This document shows positions 49,966 through 58,942 of a stretch of DNA of 64,000 nucleotides, piece after piece; within the stretch, counting starts at the first letter, position 1; the number at the start of each line of letters is the position of its first letter. The notes below the pieces were generated by a model. That model did not search any database. It saw only the letters and a list, made by a program, of their open reading frames with translations, and was not told the origin of the DNA. Position numbers and translations under genes: made by a program. The DNA is from an uncultured Collinsella sp. (GTDB lineage Bacteria > Actinomycetota > Coriobacteriia > Coriobacteriales > Coriobacteriaceae), in assembly GCA_900756945.1 (NCBI GenBank), contig CAAELZ010000034.1, forward strand, positions 1 through 64,000, read 5' to 3'.

Positions 49966-50712
49966 CTAGAACAGGAAGCCGATGGAGATAAGGGCGATGC
50001 TGATGATGAGTACGGCGATATCCAGGCTTTTGATGGGGTAGCGCTTATACGAACTCGCACGCGTGCGCAGGTAGAAGCCGCGCTGCTCGGCAGCAAGTGC
50101 GGTGGCATCGGTCTTGCCCACACTCGAAATAAGCAGTGGCACGCACAGCGGCAGCATGAGTTTGAGTTTCTTGACGGGATTCTTAGTGTCGTATTCGACG
50201 CCGCGTGCAGTCTGCGCCTCCATGATGGCGTTCATTTCCTGGCCAAATACCGGCACAAAGCGCAGCGCCGTGGTAAAGGTGAAGGCATAGCGATATGGCA
50301 CGTGCAGCACCTCGACGCAGGCGTTGGCGAGGTCGTTGAGCTTGGTCACCATAAGCATGAGGATGAGTGGCAGCGCCACGCCCAACAGGCGTAGGCAGGC
50401 CTTCGATCCGGTAATGAGGCCCGTGTCGGTGATAAAGCCCCACACCACGTTGCCGTCGCGCATAAAGGCCAGCTGAAGCACCAGCATGATAAGCGCGAGC
50501 GGAATCAGCAGCTTGAGTAGTGAGAGCAGACGGTCGACGACGCCGGCGTAGGCGCCCAGTGCAAGGGTGAGCGCCAAAAAGCCCAACAGCGCCACGTAGG
50601 TATCGGACAGGAAGATGCCGATGATGATGGCGGCGGCAAGGCCCAGTTTGACGACCGGGTTCAAGCGGTGCAGCAGTGTGTCGCCCGGCATATAGTCGAT
50701 GACGTTAACCAC
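49966..50712 (-). CDS. ecfT: ECF transporter transmembrane component
   Basis: A 248-residue membrane protein with about five to six helices. The coupling helices carry 'AQTARGVEYDTKNPVKKLK', with the A-RG motif that contacts the ATPase. The start 'YMPGDTLLHRLNPVVKLGLA' is the EcfT family signature. It begins with GTG and overlaps the ATPase gene by 8 bases. It scaffolds the S component and the two ATPase halves. Confidence 0.92.
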   Translation of the reverse strand: MVNVIDYMPGDTLLHRLNPVVKLGLAAAIIIGIFLSDTYVALLGFLALTLALGAYAGVVDRLLSLLKLLIPLALIMLVLQLAFMRDGNVVWGFITDTGLITGSKACLRLLGVALPLILMLMVTKLNDLANACVEVLHVPYRYAFTFTTALRFVPVFGQEMNAIMEAQTARGVEYDTKNPVKKLKLMLPLCVPLLISSVGKTDATALAAEQRGFYLRTRASSYKRYPIKSLDIAVLIISIALISIGFLF

Positions 50713-52456
50713 GGTGGACCATCTCCTCGGTAATGCGAACGATATCGGTGACCTCGCTCACCTGTGCAAAGGCGGGAGAGACGGAGGATGCCAGACGACG
50801 AGAAAGCTCTATGACCTGAGGTGGCTCAACGTAGGCTTGCTGCATGAGCTCGCAGTTCGAGAACAGCTCGTGCATGCGGCCGCGCTCGAGGATGCGGCCG
50901 TCGGCCATCACCACGATGTGCTCGGCAAAGTCGGATACGACTTCCATGTCGTGGCAGACCATGATGACGGCGCAGCCGCGCTCGGCCATGGTGCGCACCG
51001 TCTCCATCACGGTCATGCACTCACGGTAGTCAAGGCCGCTCGTGGGCTCGTCGAGCACCACGATTTTGGGCTCTACGACCACGACGGAGGCGAGTGCCAC
51101 CATCTGGCGCTGACCGCGCGAGAGCGAGAAGGGCGCCTCGTCGGCCGGCAAGCCAAAGCGGTCGATGACGAGCTGGGCGCGACGCAGCGCCTCGGCACGG
51201 TCGATGCCGGCAAGCTCCAGGCCAAAGGCGACCTCGTCGAGCACAGTGTCCTTGCAGATCTGGCGGTCGGGGTTTTGGAAGAGGGTTGCGACTTCGCGGG
51301 CGATGCGGCTTGTGGGAACGGCTGCGGTATCCAGTCCCGTGACACGCACGCTGCCCGAGGCGGGCTTAAGCAGGCCTGTGAGCAGCTTGGTGAGCGTGGT
51401 CTTGCCGGCGCCGTTTTGGCCGACGATGCCCATGAGCTCGCCGGGATAGAGGGTCAGGTTGAGGTCGTGGACGGCGGCGCCGCCATTGGGATAGGCAAAC
51501 TCAACGTGATCGAAGGTGAGCACGGGCTCGGCGTCCTTGGCGTGCGGGCGCAACGACGGTGCGTGCGGTGAGCCGGCGGGTGCCTGAATGTCACTGCTTG
51601 CGTGTGCGGGGTCGACGATGTCCGTAATCAGGCGCTCGGCCTCATCAACATCCAAACAGGGAGTGCCGCCGGCAAGGCCATCGGCCTCGAGGCTGTTGAA
51701 AATGCGCGTGACACGCGGGCAATCGACGCCGATGGCGCGGAGCTCATCGGCGTGCACGAAGACCTCGTGCGGCTCGCCCTGTAGCGCGATTTCGCCATGA
51801 TTGAGCACGAGCACGCGGTTGCAATACTCCGAAAGCAGGGCGACTTTTTGCTCAACGACGACGATGGTGATGCCGAGCGCACGGTTGGCCTCACGCAGGG
51901 TCTCGAAGACCAGCGTGGAGCTGGCGGGGTCGAGCGCCGCGGTGGGCTCGTCGAGCACGAGCACGCGCGGACGCATGGCGAGGATGGCGGCGATGGCAAC
52001 CTTTTGCTTTTGGCCTCCCGAAAGCGTGGCGATCTCGCGGTCGCGCAGGTCGCTGATGCCGACGGTCTCGAGCGTCTCGCTCACACGTCGCTCGATCTGG
52101 TCGTGGGGAACGCCAAAGTTCTCCAGGCCAAAAAGCATCTCGTCCTCGACGACCGAGGCGACCATTTGCGTGTCGATGTCTTGCAGCACGCTGCCGACAA
52201 TCTGCGATATGTCGGTGAGCGAGACCTCGCAGGTGTCGTGGCCGTCAACTAACACGGAGCCATAAAAGGCGCCGGTGTAGTGGTGAGGCACGGCGCCCGA
52301 CAGACAGGCGGCAAGTGTGGACTTGCCGGCGCCCGAAGGACCGATAATGCCGATGAAATCTCCCTTGTTCACGCTGAGCGAGATGTGACTGAGCGCCTGC
52401 TCGGTCTGCGTGCCATAGGAGAACGAGACATCGTCGACGTTGATGATCGTTTCCAT
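50705..52456 (-). CDS. ECF transporter ATPase, both halves fused (EcfA1-EcfA2)
   Basis: A 583-residue protein with two ABC domains. The first has 'GPSGAGKSTLAACL', 'LSGGQKQKVAIAA' and 'VLVLDEPTAALDP'. The second, from about 310, has 'GQNGAGKTTLTKLL', 'LSRGQRQMVALAS' and 'IVVLDEPTSGLD'. Fusion of the two energy-coupling ATPases is common in Actinobacteria. It is followed by ecfT and preceded on the same strand by a tryptophan-type S component, forming a dedicated or shared ECF module. Confidence 0.94.
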   Translation of the reverse strand: METIINVDDVSFSYGTQTEQALSHISLSVNKGDFIGIIGPSGAGKSTLAACLSGAVPHHYTGAFYGSVLVDGHDTCEVSLTDISQIVGSVLQDIDTQMVASVVEDEMLFGLENFGVPHDQIERRVSETLETVGISDLRDREIATLSGGQKQKVAIAAILAMRPRVLVLDEPTAALDPASSTLVFETLREANRALGITIVVVEQKVALLSEYCNRVLVLNHGEIALQGEPHEVFVHADELRAIGVDCPRVTRIFNSLEADGLAGGTPCLDVDEAERLITDIVDPAHASSDIQAPAGSPHAPSLRPHAKDAEPVLTFDHVEFAYPNGGAAVHDLNLTLYPGELMGIVGQNGAGKTTLTKLLTGLLKPASGSVRVTGLDTAAVPTSRIAREVATLFQNPDRQICKDTVLDEVAFGLELAGIDRAEALRRAQLVIDRFGLPADEAPFSLSRGQRQMVALASVVVVEPKIVVLDEPTSGLDYRECMTVMETVRTMAERGCAVIMVCHDMEVVSDFAEHIVVMADGRILERGRMHELFSNCELMQQAYVEPPQVIELSRRLASSVSPAFAQVSEVTDIVRITEEMVHRG

Positions 52457-52475
52457 GGATACCTTTCATAGTCAT

Positions 52476-52544
52476 TGGGGACGTTCTTACATGACTAGTC
52501 GTTTAAGAACGTCCCCAAAAGCTAAAGAACGTCCCCAAAAGCTA
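52476..52544. repeat. family C repeats: hairpin plus a 21-bp tandem duplication
   Basis: TTGGGGACGTTCTTA (about 52475-52489) pairs with AAGAACGTCCCCAA (52505-52518). The unit AAGAACGTCCCCAAAAGCTA is then repeated at once (52505-52524 and 52526-52544 region). It lies upstream of the ATPase gene and next to the composite structured repeat, in the gap between the S component and ATPase genes. Confidence 0.65.
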
Positions 52545-52581
52545 GTCGTTTGGGACAGTCTTTGTTGGTGGAGTGCGGAGA

Positions 52582-52682
52582 CGGCTTTACGAGGTGCCCC
52601 AGGTTGGCGCGAAAGAGGAGCGAAGCGTACTTGGGTACGCGAGCGACGAATGAACGCCAAGATGGGGTGGCTCGTAAAGCCG
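52582..52682 (+). repeat. composite structured repeat, copy 2 (partial)
   Basis: Outer arms CGGCTTTACGAG (52582-52593) and CTCGTAAAGCCG (52671-52682) pair perfectly, though the sequence differs from copies 1 and 3. Inside: GCCCC-AGGTT, stem GGCG/CGCC, loop CGAAAGAGGAG, apical hairpin GCGTAC-TTGG-GTACGC, loop GCGACGAATGAA, AAGAT-GGGG. The linker-hairpin part seen in the other copies is missing; the element stops 6 bases from the S-component stop codon. Confidence 0.75.
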
Positions 52683-52688
52683 AGCAGG

Positions 52689-53261
52689 TTAGTTGAGCTT
52701 CAGGGCCTTCTGGATGGGCAGGTAGAGGGCACCGACCAGAATGGCGTTAAAGACGGCGGTCATGGCGACGACGGGCAGCATAGCGGCGGCGAGCTCGCCC
52801 ACCACGCCGAGCATGGCCATCTTGATGACCATAAAGATGACGCCCGAGACAAAGGTGGTCACGAACGTTGCGATGATGGCGACGGCAGGCTTAACCTGGC
52901 CGCCCTTGGCGGCGGCGTTGACGATGACGGCCATAAGCATGGCGGCGATGCCCTCGGCGGCAAAATCGACAAACGGCGAGGTGGTGGTGATCTGGATCAC
53001 GGCGGCCGAGATGAGGCCGATGACGAGCGCCTGACCAATGTTGGGGCGAATGACCAGAATGGTGAGGCAGAAGGCCGAGATGATGAACTCGGGGCTAATC
53101 ATGCCGCCCGAGATGCCCGAGATGGCCTTGCCGACGGTGAAGTTGAGGATGAAGCCGGCGGCAAGCAGGATGGCGAGCAGGACAAGGGCACGGATATCGA
53201 GCTTACCGCGGTCGGCGGTCTGGACGGTACGGGGCTGGGCGGCGGTGGTGTTCTGAGACAT
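52689..53261 (-). CDS. trpP: ECF transporter S component, tryptophan (TrpP-like)
   Basis: A 190-residue membrane protein with about five to six helices ('ALVLLAILLAAGFILNF', 'ISPEFIISAFCLTILVI', 'GQALVIGLISAAVIQITT'). Size and the 'GGMISPEF' and 'RPNIGQALVIGLISA' segments fit the TrpP/YhaG-like tryptophan uptake group. The assignment is greatly strengthened by the leader peptide with three consecutive Trp codons and the attenuator upstream. It would work with the ecfA-ecfT genes that follow on the same strand. AAAGGAC lies ahead of the ATG. Confidence 0.82.
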   Translation of the reverse strand: MSQNTTAAQPRTVQTADRGKLDIRALVLLAILLAAGFILNFTVGKAISGISGGMISPEFIISAFCLTILVIRPNIGQALVIGLISAAVIQITTTSPFVDFAAEGIAAMLMAVIVNAAAKGGQVKPAVAIIATFVTTFVSGVIFMVIKMAMLGVVGELAAAMLPVVAMTAVFNAILVGALYLPIQKALKLN

Positions 53262-53338
53262 GGTGAAAGTCCTTTCAAAAAGGGGAGTGCAAGAAAAAAC
53301 GGAGGCGCGTGATGCGAATGCGATCGGGCTCGAGATGG

Positions 53339-53370
53339 AAAAAGGCCCCCGGTCGAAACCGGAGGCCTTC
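53339..53370 (-). terminator. attenuator terminator of the tryptophan transporter gene
   Basis: On the minus strand, AAGGCCTCCGGTTTCG folds with ACCGGGGGCCTT (53369-53342, one mismatch), followed by a T-run (53343-53339). It lies between the Trp-rich leader peptide and the S-component gene, the position of a trp-type attenuator. Confidence 0.82.
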
Positions 53371-53405
53371 CAATCACCTAGAGCGCAAAAACAGGCGTGA
53401 GGGAC

Positions 53406-53474
53406 TCACTGTCGACCGATCGTATTCGCATCACGCCACCACCAGTTGTTGAGAGACGTCATCGTGTTCTTCAT
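53406..53474 (-). CDS. tryptophan leader peptide
   Basis: A 22-residue frame with AAAGGAG 9 bases ahead of the ATG: MKNTMTSLNN-WWW-RDANTIGRQ. Three adjacent Trp codons sit 36 bases before a terminator segment, so ribosome stalling when Trp-tRNA is scarce would favour antitermination and raise uptake. This is the standard logic of ribosome-mediated attenuation; the exact antiterminator pairing was not worked out here. Confidence 0.85.
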   Translation of the reverse strand: MKNTMTSLNNWWWRDANTIGRQ

Positions 53475-53603
53475 GTTGGTGGCTCCTTTCGTGATGCCGT
53501 GGCGCGGTCGCACCTAGTTGCTGTTGCGCTGCACTATAGCACAGCGATATATGTGCAGGGAAATCTTTTTTGAAAAGATTTCGGCGGTGTTTCCCGCCGG
53601 TCA

Positions 53604-53654
53604 AAAGAGCGGGCTAAGCGGGCGAGGCTGACATTGCCGCCTTGCCCGCTCAGC
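53604..53654 (-). terminator. terminator of the C69 dipeptidase gene
   Basis: An 11-bp stem with one mismatch (53613-53623 with 53644-53654) and an inner AGGC/GCCT stem, 8 bases from the stop. TTTT follows on the minus strand. Confidence 0.75.
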
Positions 53655-53661
53655 TAGGACG

Positions 53662-55626
53662 TTACTCCTTGTTGCGACGGTAGAGGAAGTAACCACCGGC
53701 GGAGATGACGGCAACGCCAGCGATGGCGAATGCAGCCACCATACGGCCATCAAAACGATCGCCAGTGGTGGGCAGGCCGCCCTTGGTGTTCGTTTTGTTG
53801 GTGGTTACTGTGGTCGTGGTGTCCGACTTGCCAGGCTTCTCGGGCTTGGTGGTGGGCTGCTCGGGCTTAGCGGGCTGCTCGGGGGTGCCGGGCTGCTCGG
53901 GGGTGCCGGGCTGCTCGGGGGTGCCGGGCTGCTCGGGGGTGCCGGGCTGATCCGGGGTGACCGGATCGGTGGCAAGAGCATCCTTGGCGTAAGTGATGGA
54001 CACCTTGAGGCCGTTGGTCTCGGTGTTCAGGTCGCTCGGGGTGAAGGGCTTGCTGAAGTCCTCAGCCTTCAGATAAGCGCGCATCTCCTGAAGCAGGGCC
54101 TTGCACTTGACATAGGTGTTCTTGGTGGCAGCGTTGCCGGCCTTGTTGGCCAGGGCGGTGCGGCCCTCAGTGGTGGTCTCGGCGAGCATGGCCTTGTCGA
54201 CCTCGAGGTTCTGCTCGATGAGCTCGTTCTGGAGAGCGTCGAGGTAGGCGCGAACGCCGGTGCCGAGCTGCTCACGGTGCTCGAAGCACAGGGAGCTGAT
54301 GTCCATGAGGACATAGTTGATGGAGTTCTCGGGCTCCTCGTTGTTCACGATGTCCTCCTCTTCGCAGTGATCGAAGGAGACGGTCTGGTCGCTGTAGTAC
54401 GGGCTAACCTCGGTGAGCAGTGCGGAGTAGTAGGGGATGGCGACGGAGTAGGCGGCGCGGGAGAGCATCTCCCACTGGATGGTCGCGATCTCGGGGTCCA
54501 TGCCCTGACGGATCTGGAAGAGATTGACCTCGGTGTTGGTCTCGGTACCAATGGCGTAGGCGCCGTCGGTGTTGGCGTTGAGGCCCGGGACCTTCTCGCC
54601 GCGGTTGCCAAACGCGCGGATCATCTCAAAGGTGTTCCAGTCGGACTTGCCGGGCTGGAAGAACAGCGGCTGCGCCTTGCTAACCAGGGCGCCGGTCGTG
54701 GCACGAGCATCTTCGCGCTCGTCCTTGACGATCTCGTAGTCGGTGCCCTCGGTGAGCGGCACACCGAAGTAGGCGCGACCCTGGACATAACGGGCCCAAG
54801 AATGCATGGCCTTTTCGCTAATTGCCTCGCCGTAGGTCTGGGCAACGTCAAATTGACCGTCATCGAAGTACTTGGCGAAGCCATTCTCCTTAGGCATGGA
54901 CTCGATGGTCGCAGAGTGGAGACAGTTCGCGGTGTCGGTGAGGTCAACCTTGTAGTTGAGGTTGCCGATGTTGGGGTTGAGCGAGGCGATATCGTCAGTG
55001 AGCCTCATGGCGATCCACTGGTGGCCGGAAAGTGCGGCAAACAGCCAAGTCTCGTTGCTGTCGGCGATGATAATCTGATCGTTGCCGCAGGCGCCCTGCT
55101 CGTCGATGATCTTGCCGAGGAGCTCGACGCCCTCACGTGCATTGGCGCTTTCACCTAAGATAACGCTGCCGTAGCTGTACTCGCCAATACCGGTTTTGGT
55201 CAGGGGGTCTGCTGCCTCAGCATCAGCATTCATGCCGGTGGTCAGCGTTGCGGAGCAGGACACGCCCTTCTCATTGACGCCTGCCTCAGAGTAGGCATCA
55301 TAGCGCCCGTGCCACTGGGAGGGATGGTCGCGTACATAGGTGTAGCGATACGTGGTCTTGGTCGAGGTATACATGAATGCGGACTCGTCCGAGCCGTACG
55401 TATGCCCCGGGCCGTGAGAAGGCTCAATGCCAAAGTGCTTGAGGTAGCGCTTATCGAAGTCCTCGGCGCGGCCATAGTACGTGTCACCGTCGGCCGTCAG
55501 CTTGTTGCCCATGTACATCTGCGTGCAGGCGAGCGCAGACGTCGGCATGGACATGATGGTTGCAGCTCCAAATGCAAGGCCTATGCCAAGCTTCTTGAGC
55601 GCGTTGACGGGATGAGTTTTACTCAT
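53662..55626 (-). CDS. wall-anchored C69-family dipeptidase
   Basis: A 654-residue Ntn-hydrolase-type dipeptidase. The signal peptide ends before Cys34 ('TSALACTQMYMG'), which becomes the N-terminal nucleophile. 'GDTYYGRAEDFDKR' and 'SEAGVNEKGVSCSATLTTG' are family landmarks. The catalytic part runs to about 480, then a helical region. A PGTPEQ repeat occurs about five times at 570-600, followed by a Lys/Pro/Thr stalk, then LPTTG, a hydrophobic helix and RRNKE as sortase signal. It probably trims dietary or wall peptides at the surface. GGGAGG precedes the start. Confidence 0.93.
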   Translation of the reverse strand: MSKTHPVNALKKLGIGLAFGAATIMSMPTSALACTQMYMGNKLTADGDTYYGRAEDFDKRYLKHFGIEPSHGPGHTYGSDESAFMYTSTKTTYRYTYVRDHPSQWHGRYDAYSEAGVNEKGVSCSATLTTGMNADAEAADPLTKTGIGEYSYGSVILGESANAREGVELLGKIIDEQGACGNDQIIIADSNETWLFAALSGHQWIAMRLTDDIASLNPNIGNLNYKVDLTDTANCLHSATIESMPKENGFAKYFDDGQFDVAQTYGEAISEKAMHSWARYVQGRAYFGVPLTEGTDYEIVKDEREDARATTGALVSKAQPLFFQPGKSDWNTFEMIRAFGNRGEKVPGLNANTDGAYAIGTETNTEVNLFQIRQGMDPEIATIQWEMLSRAAYSVAIPYYSALLTEVSPYYSDQTVSFDHCEEEDIVNNEEPENSINYVLMDISSLCFEHREQLGTGVRAYLDALQNELIEQNLEVDKAMLAETTTEGRTALANKAGNAATKNTYVKCKALLQEMRAYLKAEDFSKPFTPSDLNTETNGLKVSITYAKDALATDPVTPDQPGTPEQPGTPEQPGTPEQPGTPEQPAKPEQPTTKPEKPGKSDTTTTVTTNKTNTKGGLPTTGDRFDGRMVAAFAIAGVAVISAGGYFLYRRNKE

Positions 55627-55848
55627 ATTCCCTCCCAGCGTGCGAAAGCCCTCTGTCTCCAGAGGGCTTCACCCAATAATTACACCCCCTTAGCGTAACG
55701 AATTCGAAACAATATACATTCATGAAAGATATTTACTCGATAAGCGTAGCGAAATATGCGATTAACGGTAAATTGAACTCATTCAGTGGGAAATCAATTT
55801 GTATAACGCCAGCGAAAAATGTAGCTAAATAAAGCGTCAAGAAAAAAG

Positions 55849-55892
55849 CGGACCCCTCGCCGGCATGTGGTTTCATGCCGGCGAGGGGTCCG
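55849..55892 (-). terminator. very strong terminator after the lipid-kinase transcript
   Basis: A perfect 19-bp stem (55849-55867 with 55874-55892) with a 6-base loop. On the minus strand it runs into TTTTTT (55847-55842). Confidence 0.92.
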
Positions 55893-55920
55893 GGCTGCAC
55901 GGGCCGTCTAAGAGTAATGG

Positions 55921-56013
55921 CTACTTCTTTCGACGGTGAATCACGTTAATGGCGTAGCCGACGAGCATGGCCAAAACGATGACGATAAAGCCAAGGATGG
56001 GGTTGTCGTTCAC
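55921..56013 (-). CDS. 30-residue single-span membrane protein
   Basis: The GTG start at 56013 follows AGGAGG with a good gap. The peptide is (M)NDNPILGF, then IVIVLAMLVGYAINV, then IHRRKK: a short polar start, one membrane helix and a positive C terminus facing the cytosol. It begins 10 bases after the lipid kinase gene and is followed by a strong terminator, so it is the last gene of that operon. A regulator or anchor of the kinase or another membrane enzyme is possible. The longer frame to 56127 lacks a ribosome site and overlaps the kinase. Confidence 0.72.
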   Translation of the reverse strand: MNDNPILGFIVIVLAMLVGYAINVIHRRKK

Positions 56014-56023
56014 GGGGGTCCTC

Positions 56024-56941
56024 CTATTTTCCGAGCGGCGAGAATTCGTCGACGATGATATCAAGGCATTGCGGTAGCGCGCGGGCGCCAAAGACGCCGG
56101 AGTTGCTGGAAATGATCTCGCCATCAAACTGCATACCGAGCGACGGCGTACAGGTAATCTTGGCTTCCTTGGTCTGGATGATCTTAAACTGCGGGCGGCC
56201 GAGCACCTTGCCGGCGGGGTCGAGCGCGGCGGTGATTACCGTGGGAAGCAGCTGTACCGTGCGTACGGGCTCGATGACCGCGATGTCGACCATGCCGTCG
56301 TTCATGCGGCAGTTGGGGAACAGGTTGATGTCGTTTTGGATGACAGACGTGTTGCCCGCCATGCAGCAGATGCCGTCGAGTTCCTCGACAATGCCGTCAT
56401 GCTCAATGGTGAAGTGCGCCACCGTGGGGTTGGGCGTGGCAAGTGCGGAGAGGAAGTAGGCGATCTCGCCGATGTCGTTTTTGGTGGGGGCGGCCTTCAT
56501 CATGATCTCGGCGTCAAAGCCCGAGCCTGCGATGATGATAAAGCCATGGCGCTTTTCGTTGCCGTCCTCGTCGAGCCAAAAGAGCTCGCCCATGTCCACC
56601 TTGACCGTGCGGCCGGCGCGGCATGCCTTGGCGAGCGCCGCCGCCTCGGGGGCATTGCCGATGTTGTTAAAGAACAGGCAGGCCGTGCCGGAGGGGAAGA
56701 CGAGCGTGGGGACGCCGCATCCGCGCATCTGATCGAGCACGTTGGAGACAGTGCCGTCGCCGCCCGAAACGACCACGCGGTCGAACTCGCGAACGTCTGC
56801 CACGGCGTCCTCGGGCTCCATGCCATCGCCGATAAAGCGCATCACGACCTCGTCGCCGCCCTGTGCAAGGGCGTGCGTGAATGCGTAGATTTCATCTGAG
56901 CTGGGACCCGATGCCGGATTGTGGATGATAAGGCAGCGCAT
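56024..56941 (-). CDS. diacylglycerol/lipid kinase family protein (YegS-like)
   Basis: A 305-residue soluble lipid kinase. 'CLIIHNPASGPSSDE' opens the fold, 'VVVSGGDGTVSNVL' is the GGDGT ATP-binding motif, 'LVFPSGTACLFFNNIG' matches the GT-N-A-R-like box, and 'MNDGMVDIAVIEP' (within 'NCRMNDGMVD') is the second-domain signature. Substrate could be diacylglycerol or another lipid of membrane recycling. It starts just after a promoter region shared with RNase D. Confidence 0.88.
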   Translation of the reverse strand: MRCLIIHNPASGPSSDEIYAFTHALAQGGDEVVMRFIGDGMEPEDAVADVREFDRVVVSGGDGTVSNVLDQMRGCGVPTLVFPSGTACLFFNNIGNAPEAAALAKACRAGRTVKVDMGELFWLDEDGNEKRHGFIIIAGSGFDAEIMMKAAPTKNDIGEIAYFLSALATPNPTVAHFTIEHDGIVEELDGICCMAGNTSVIQNDINLFPNCRMNDGMVDIAVIEPVRTVQLLPTVITAALDPAGKVLGRPQFKIIQTKEAKITCTPSLGMQFDGEIISSNSGVFGARALPQCLDIIVDEFSPLGK

Positions 56942-57039
56942 ACTTACGTTCCCGTTCTGTGACTAACCGAGTATAGTTGTAGGGCAATGCCGATATCCTA
57001 CCCGTGTTTTTCGGGCCTAACCTTATTCGATGGGTTGAT

Positions 57040-58173
57040 ATGTACATTTCCACACATCAGGCTCTGGTCGACTTTTGCCAGCGCGCCCGCGAGTTCGACG
57101 CGATCGCCGTCGACACCGAGTTTTTGCGCGAGCGCACGTTTCATCCGCGCCTGTGCCTGGTCCAGATTGCCACCCCCGCCGAGAGTGTCGCTGTCGATCC
57201 GCTGGTGATCGACGACCTGTCGCCGCTTGCCGAGCTTATGGCCGACGAGAGCGTGATCAAGGTCTTCCACGCCTGCTCGCAGGACATGGAAGTTATGCTC
57301 CACACTGTGGGAGCGTTGCCGCGACCGATTTTTGATACGCAGGTTGCCGCCGCCTTTTTGGGCGAGCGCCAGCAGATTTCGTATGGAGCGCTCGTTCAGG
57401 CGTTCTGCGGCGTATCGCTGCCCAAGACCGAGTCGCTAACCGATTGGTCGCGCCGCCCGCTGAGCGATAAGCAGATCGAGTACGCGATCGATGACGTCAA
57501 GTACTTGATCGTCGCCTATACCGAGATGATGAGTCGCCTGCGCGAGCTGGGCCGTGTGGACTGGGTGCTCGACGAGTTGCGCCCGCTGGCCGACGAGTCG
57601 CACTATCGCGCCGATCGCCACGAGGCGTTCCGCAAGGTCAAACGCATCAATTCGTGCAGCCGTCACCAGCTGGGTATCGCGCGCGAGCTCGCCGCCTGGC
57701 GCGAGGATCGCGCCGAGCGCCGCAACATCCCGCGCAAGTGGGTCATGTCCGACGACACGCTGCTGGCGCTTGTGAAGCGTAACCCCGTGCGCGTTGAGGA
57801 GTTCCGCAGCATCCGCGGTACCGATCAGCTGGGGGAGCGCGACGTGGACGGCGCGCTCATGGCCATCAAGCGCGGCGCAAGCTGCCCGCACGATCGCCTG
57901 CCGCTCATGGTGCGCGGGCACCGTCAGATCTCGCCGGAGCTGGAGAGCGTGACGGACCTGATGTACGCGCTCATCCGCCTGGTTGCCGAACGCTCGGGAG
58001 TGGCGACCTCGGTCATTGCCTCGCGCGATGACCTGGCCGACTATATCGAGCATCCTGAGCAAAGCCCCCTGCGCGAAGGCTGGCGTTTTGAGCTTGTGGG
58101 TTCGCGCCTGGACGATCTGCTCTCGGGCAATATGGGGCTGACGGTGAAGGACGGCAAAATTGAATTGCTATAA
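57040..58173 (+). CDS. rnd: ribonuclease D
   Basis: A 377-residue 3'-5' exoribonuclease for tRNA 3' maturation. 'IAVDTEFLRERTFHPRLCLVQIA' gives the DEDD motif I (DTE), 'VFHACSQDMEVM' motif II, and 'YAIDDVKYLIVAY' motif III (the DxxxY type). One HRDC domain lies near residue 215 ('ELAAWREDRAERRNIPRKWVMSD') and a second degenerate one near 300. The start at 57040 (MYISTHQAL) matches the family; the frame is open from 57004. Length is typical. Confidence 0.93.
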   Translation: MYISTHQALVDFCQRAREFDAIAVDTEFLRERTFHPRLCLVQIATPAESVAVDPLVIDDLSPLAELMADESVIKVFHACSQDMEVMLHTVGALPRPIFDTQVAAAFLGERQQISYGALVQAFCGVSLPKTESLTDWSRRPLSDKQIEYAIDDVKYLIVAYTEMMSRLRELGRVDWVLDELRPLADESHYRADRHEAFRKVKRINSCSRHQLGIARELAAWREDRAERRNIPRKWVMSDDTLLALVKRNPVRVEEFRSIRGTDQLGERDVDGALMAIKRGASCPHDRLPLMVRGHRQISPELESVTDLMYALIRLVAERSGVATSVIASRDDLADYIEHPEQSPLREGWRFELVGSRLDDLLSGNMGLTVKDGKIELL

Positions 58174-58237
58174 GGAAGCCTAGCCGCTTGAGTGGGTAGA
58201 ATGCCTCCAACGTGTAACTCGATTCGGAGGAATTCGC

Positions 58238-58942
58238 ATGCCCTATTATTATGGTTACGGCTTTGGCATCGACCCGCTGTACCTGCTGGTTGTTCTTGTC
58301 TGCACGGTGCTTGGCCTTGCCGCACAGAACTATATCAACTCGACGTACAAAACCTGGTCCAAGGTTCGCTCGGACGGCGATACGGGTGCCACGGTCGCTC
58401 GCCGCATGCTCGATGCCAACGGTTGTAGTGCCGTGGGTATCAAGGGTGTCGCTGGCGAGCTCACCGACCATTACAACCCGCAGGACAACAACCTGTATCT
58501 GTCGGATGCCAATCGTTCGGGCGGTTCGGTCGCAAGCGTTGCCGTCGCCTGCCACGAGGCGGGCCATGCCGCCCAGCGTCAAAGCGGCTATGCCATGATG
58601 AAGGTACGTACCGCCCTCGTGCCGGTCGTCAACTTTACCCAGAACACCTGGACCATCGTGTTGCTCTTGGGCCTGTTTATGAACATCGCGGGACTCACGA
58701 CCCTCGCGCTGATCTTCTTCTCGTTTAGCGTGCTGTTCCAGCTCGTTACGCTGCCGGTCGAGATTGACGCCAGCCGCCGCGCCGTGGCGTATATCGAGCA
58801 GTCGGGCATGAGTTCCAAGCAGGTCAACGGTGCCAAGAAGGTGCTGACGGCCGCCGCGCTTACCTATGTTGCCGCTGCGCTCACCTCGATTATTCAGCTG
58901 CTCTATCTTATGGCTCGCTACAACAGAAACTCCAACCGATAA
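58238..58942 (+). CDS. membrane zinc metallopeptidase (YugP family)
   Basis: A 234-residue integral membrane protease. 'HEAGH' at residues 106-110 is the zinc motif. There are membrane helices near 14-30, 120-150 and 200-225, and a later 'EIDASRRA' supplies the third ligand. Target proteins unknown. CGGAGGAATT lies ahead of the ATG. Confidence 0.93.
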   Translation: MPYYYGYGFGIDPLYLLVVLVCTVLGLAAQNYINSTYKTWSKVRSDGDTGATVARRMLDANGCSAVGIKGVAGELTDHYNPQDNNLYLSDANRSGGSVASVAVACHEAGHAAQRQSGYAMMKVRTALVPVVNFTQNTWTIVLLLGLFMNIAGLTTLALIFFSFSVLFQLVTLPVEIDASRRAVAYIEQSGMSSKQVNGAKKVLTAAALTYVAAALTSIIQLLYLMARYNRNSNR

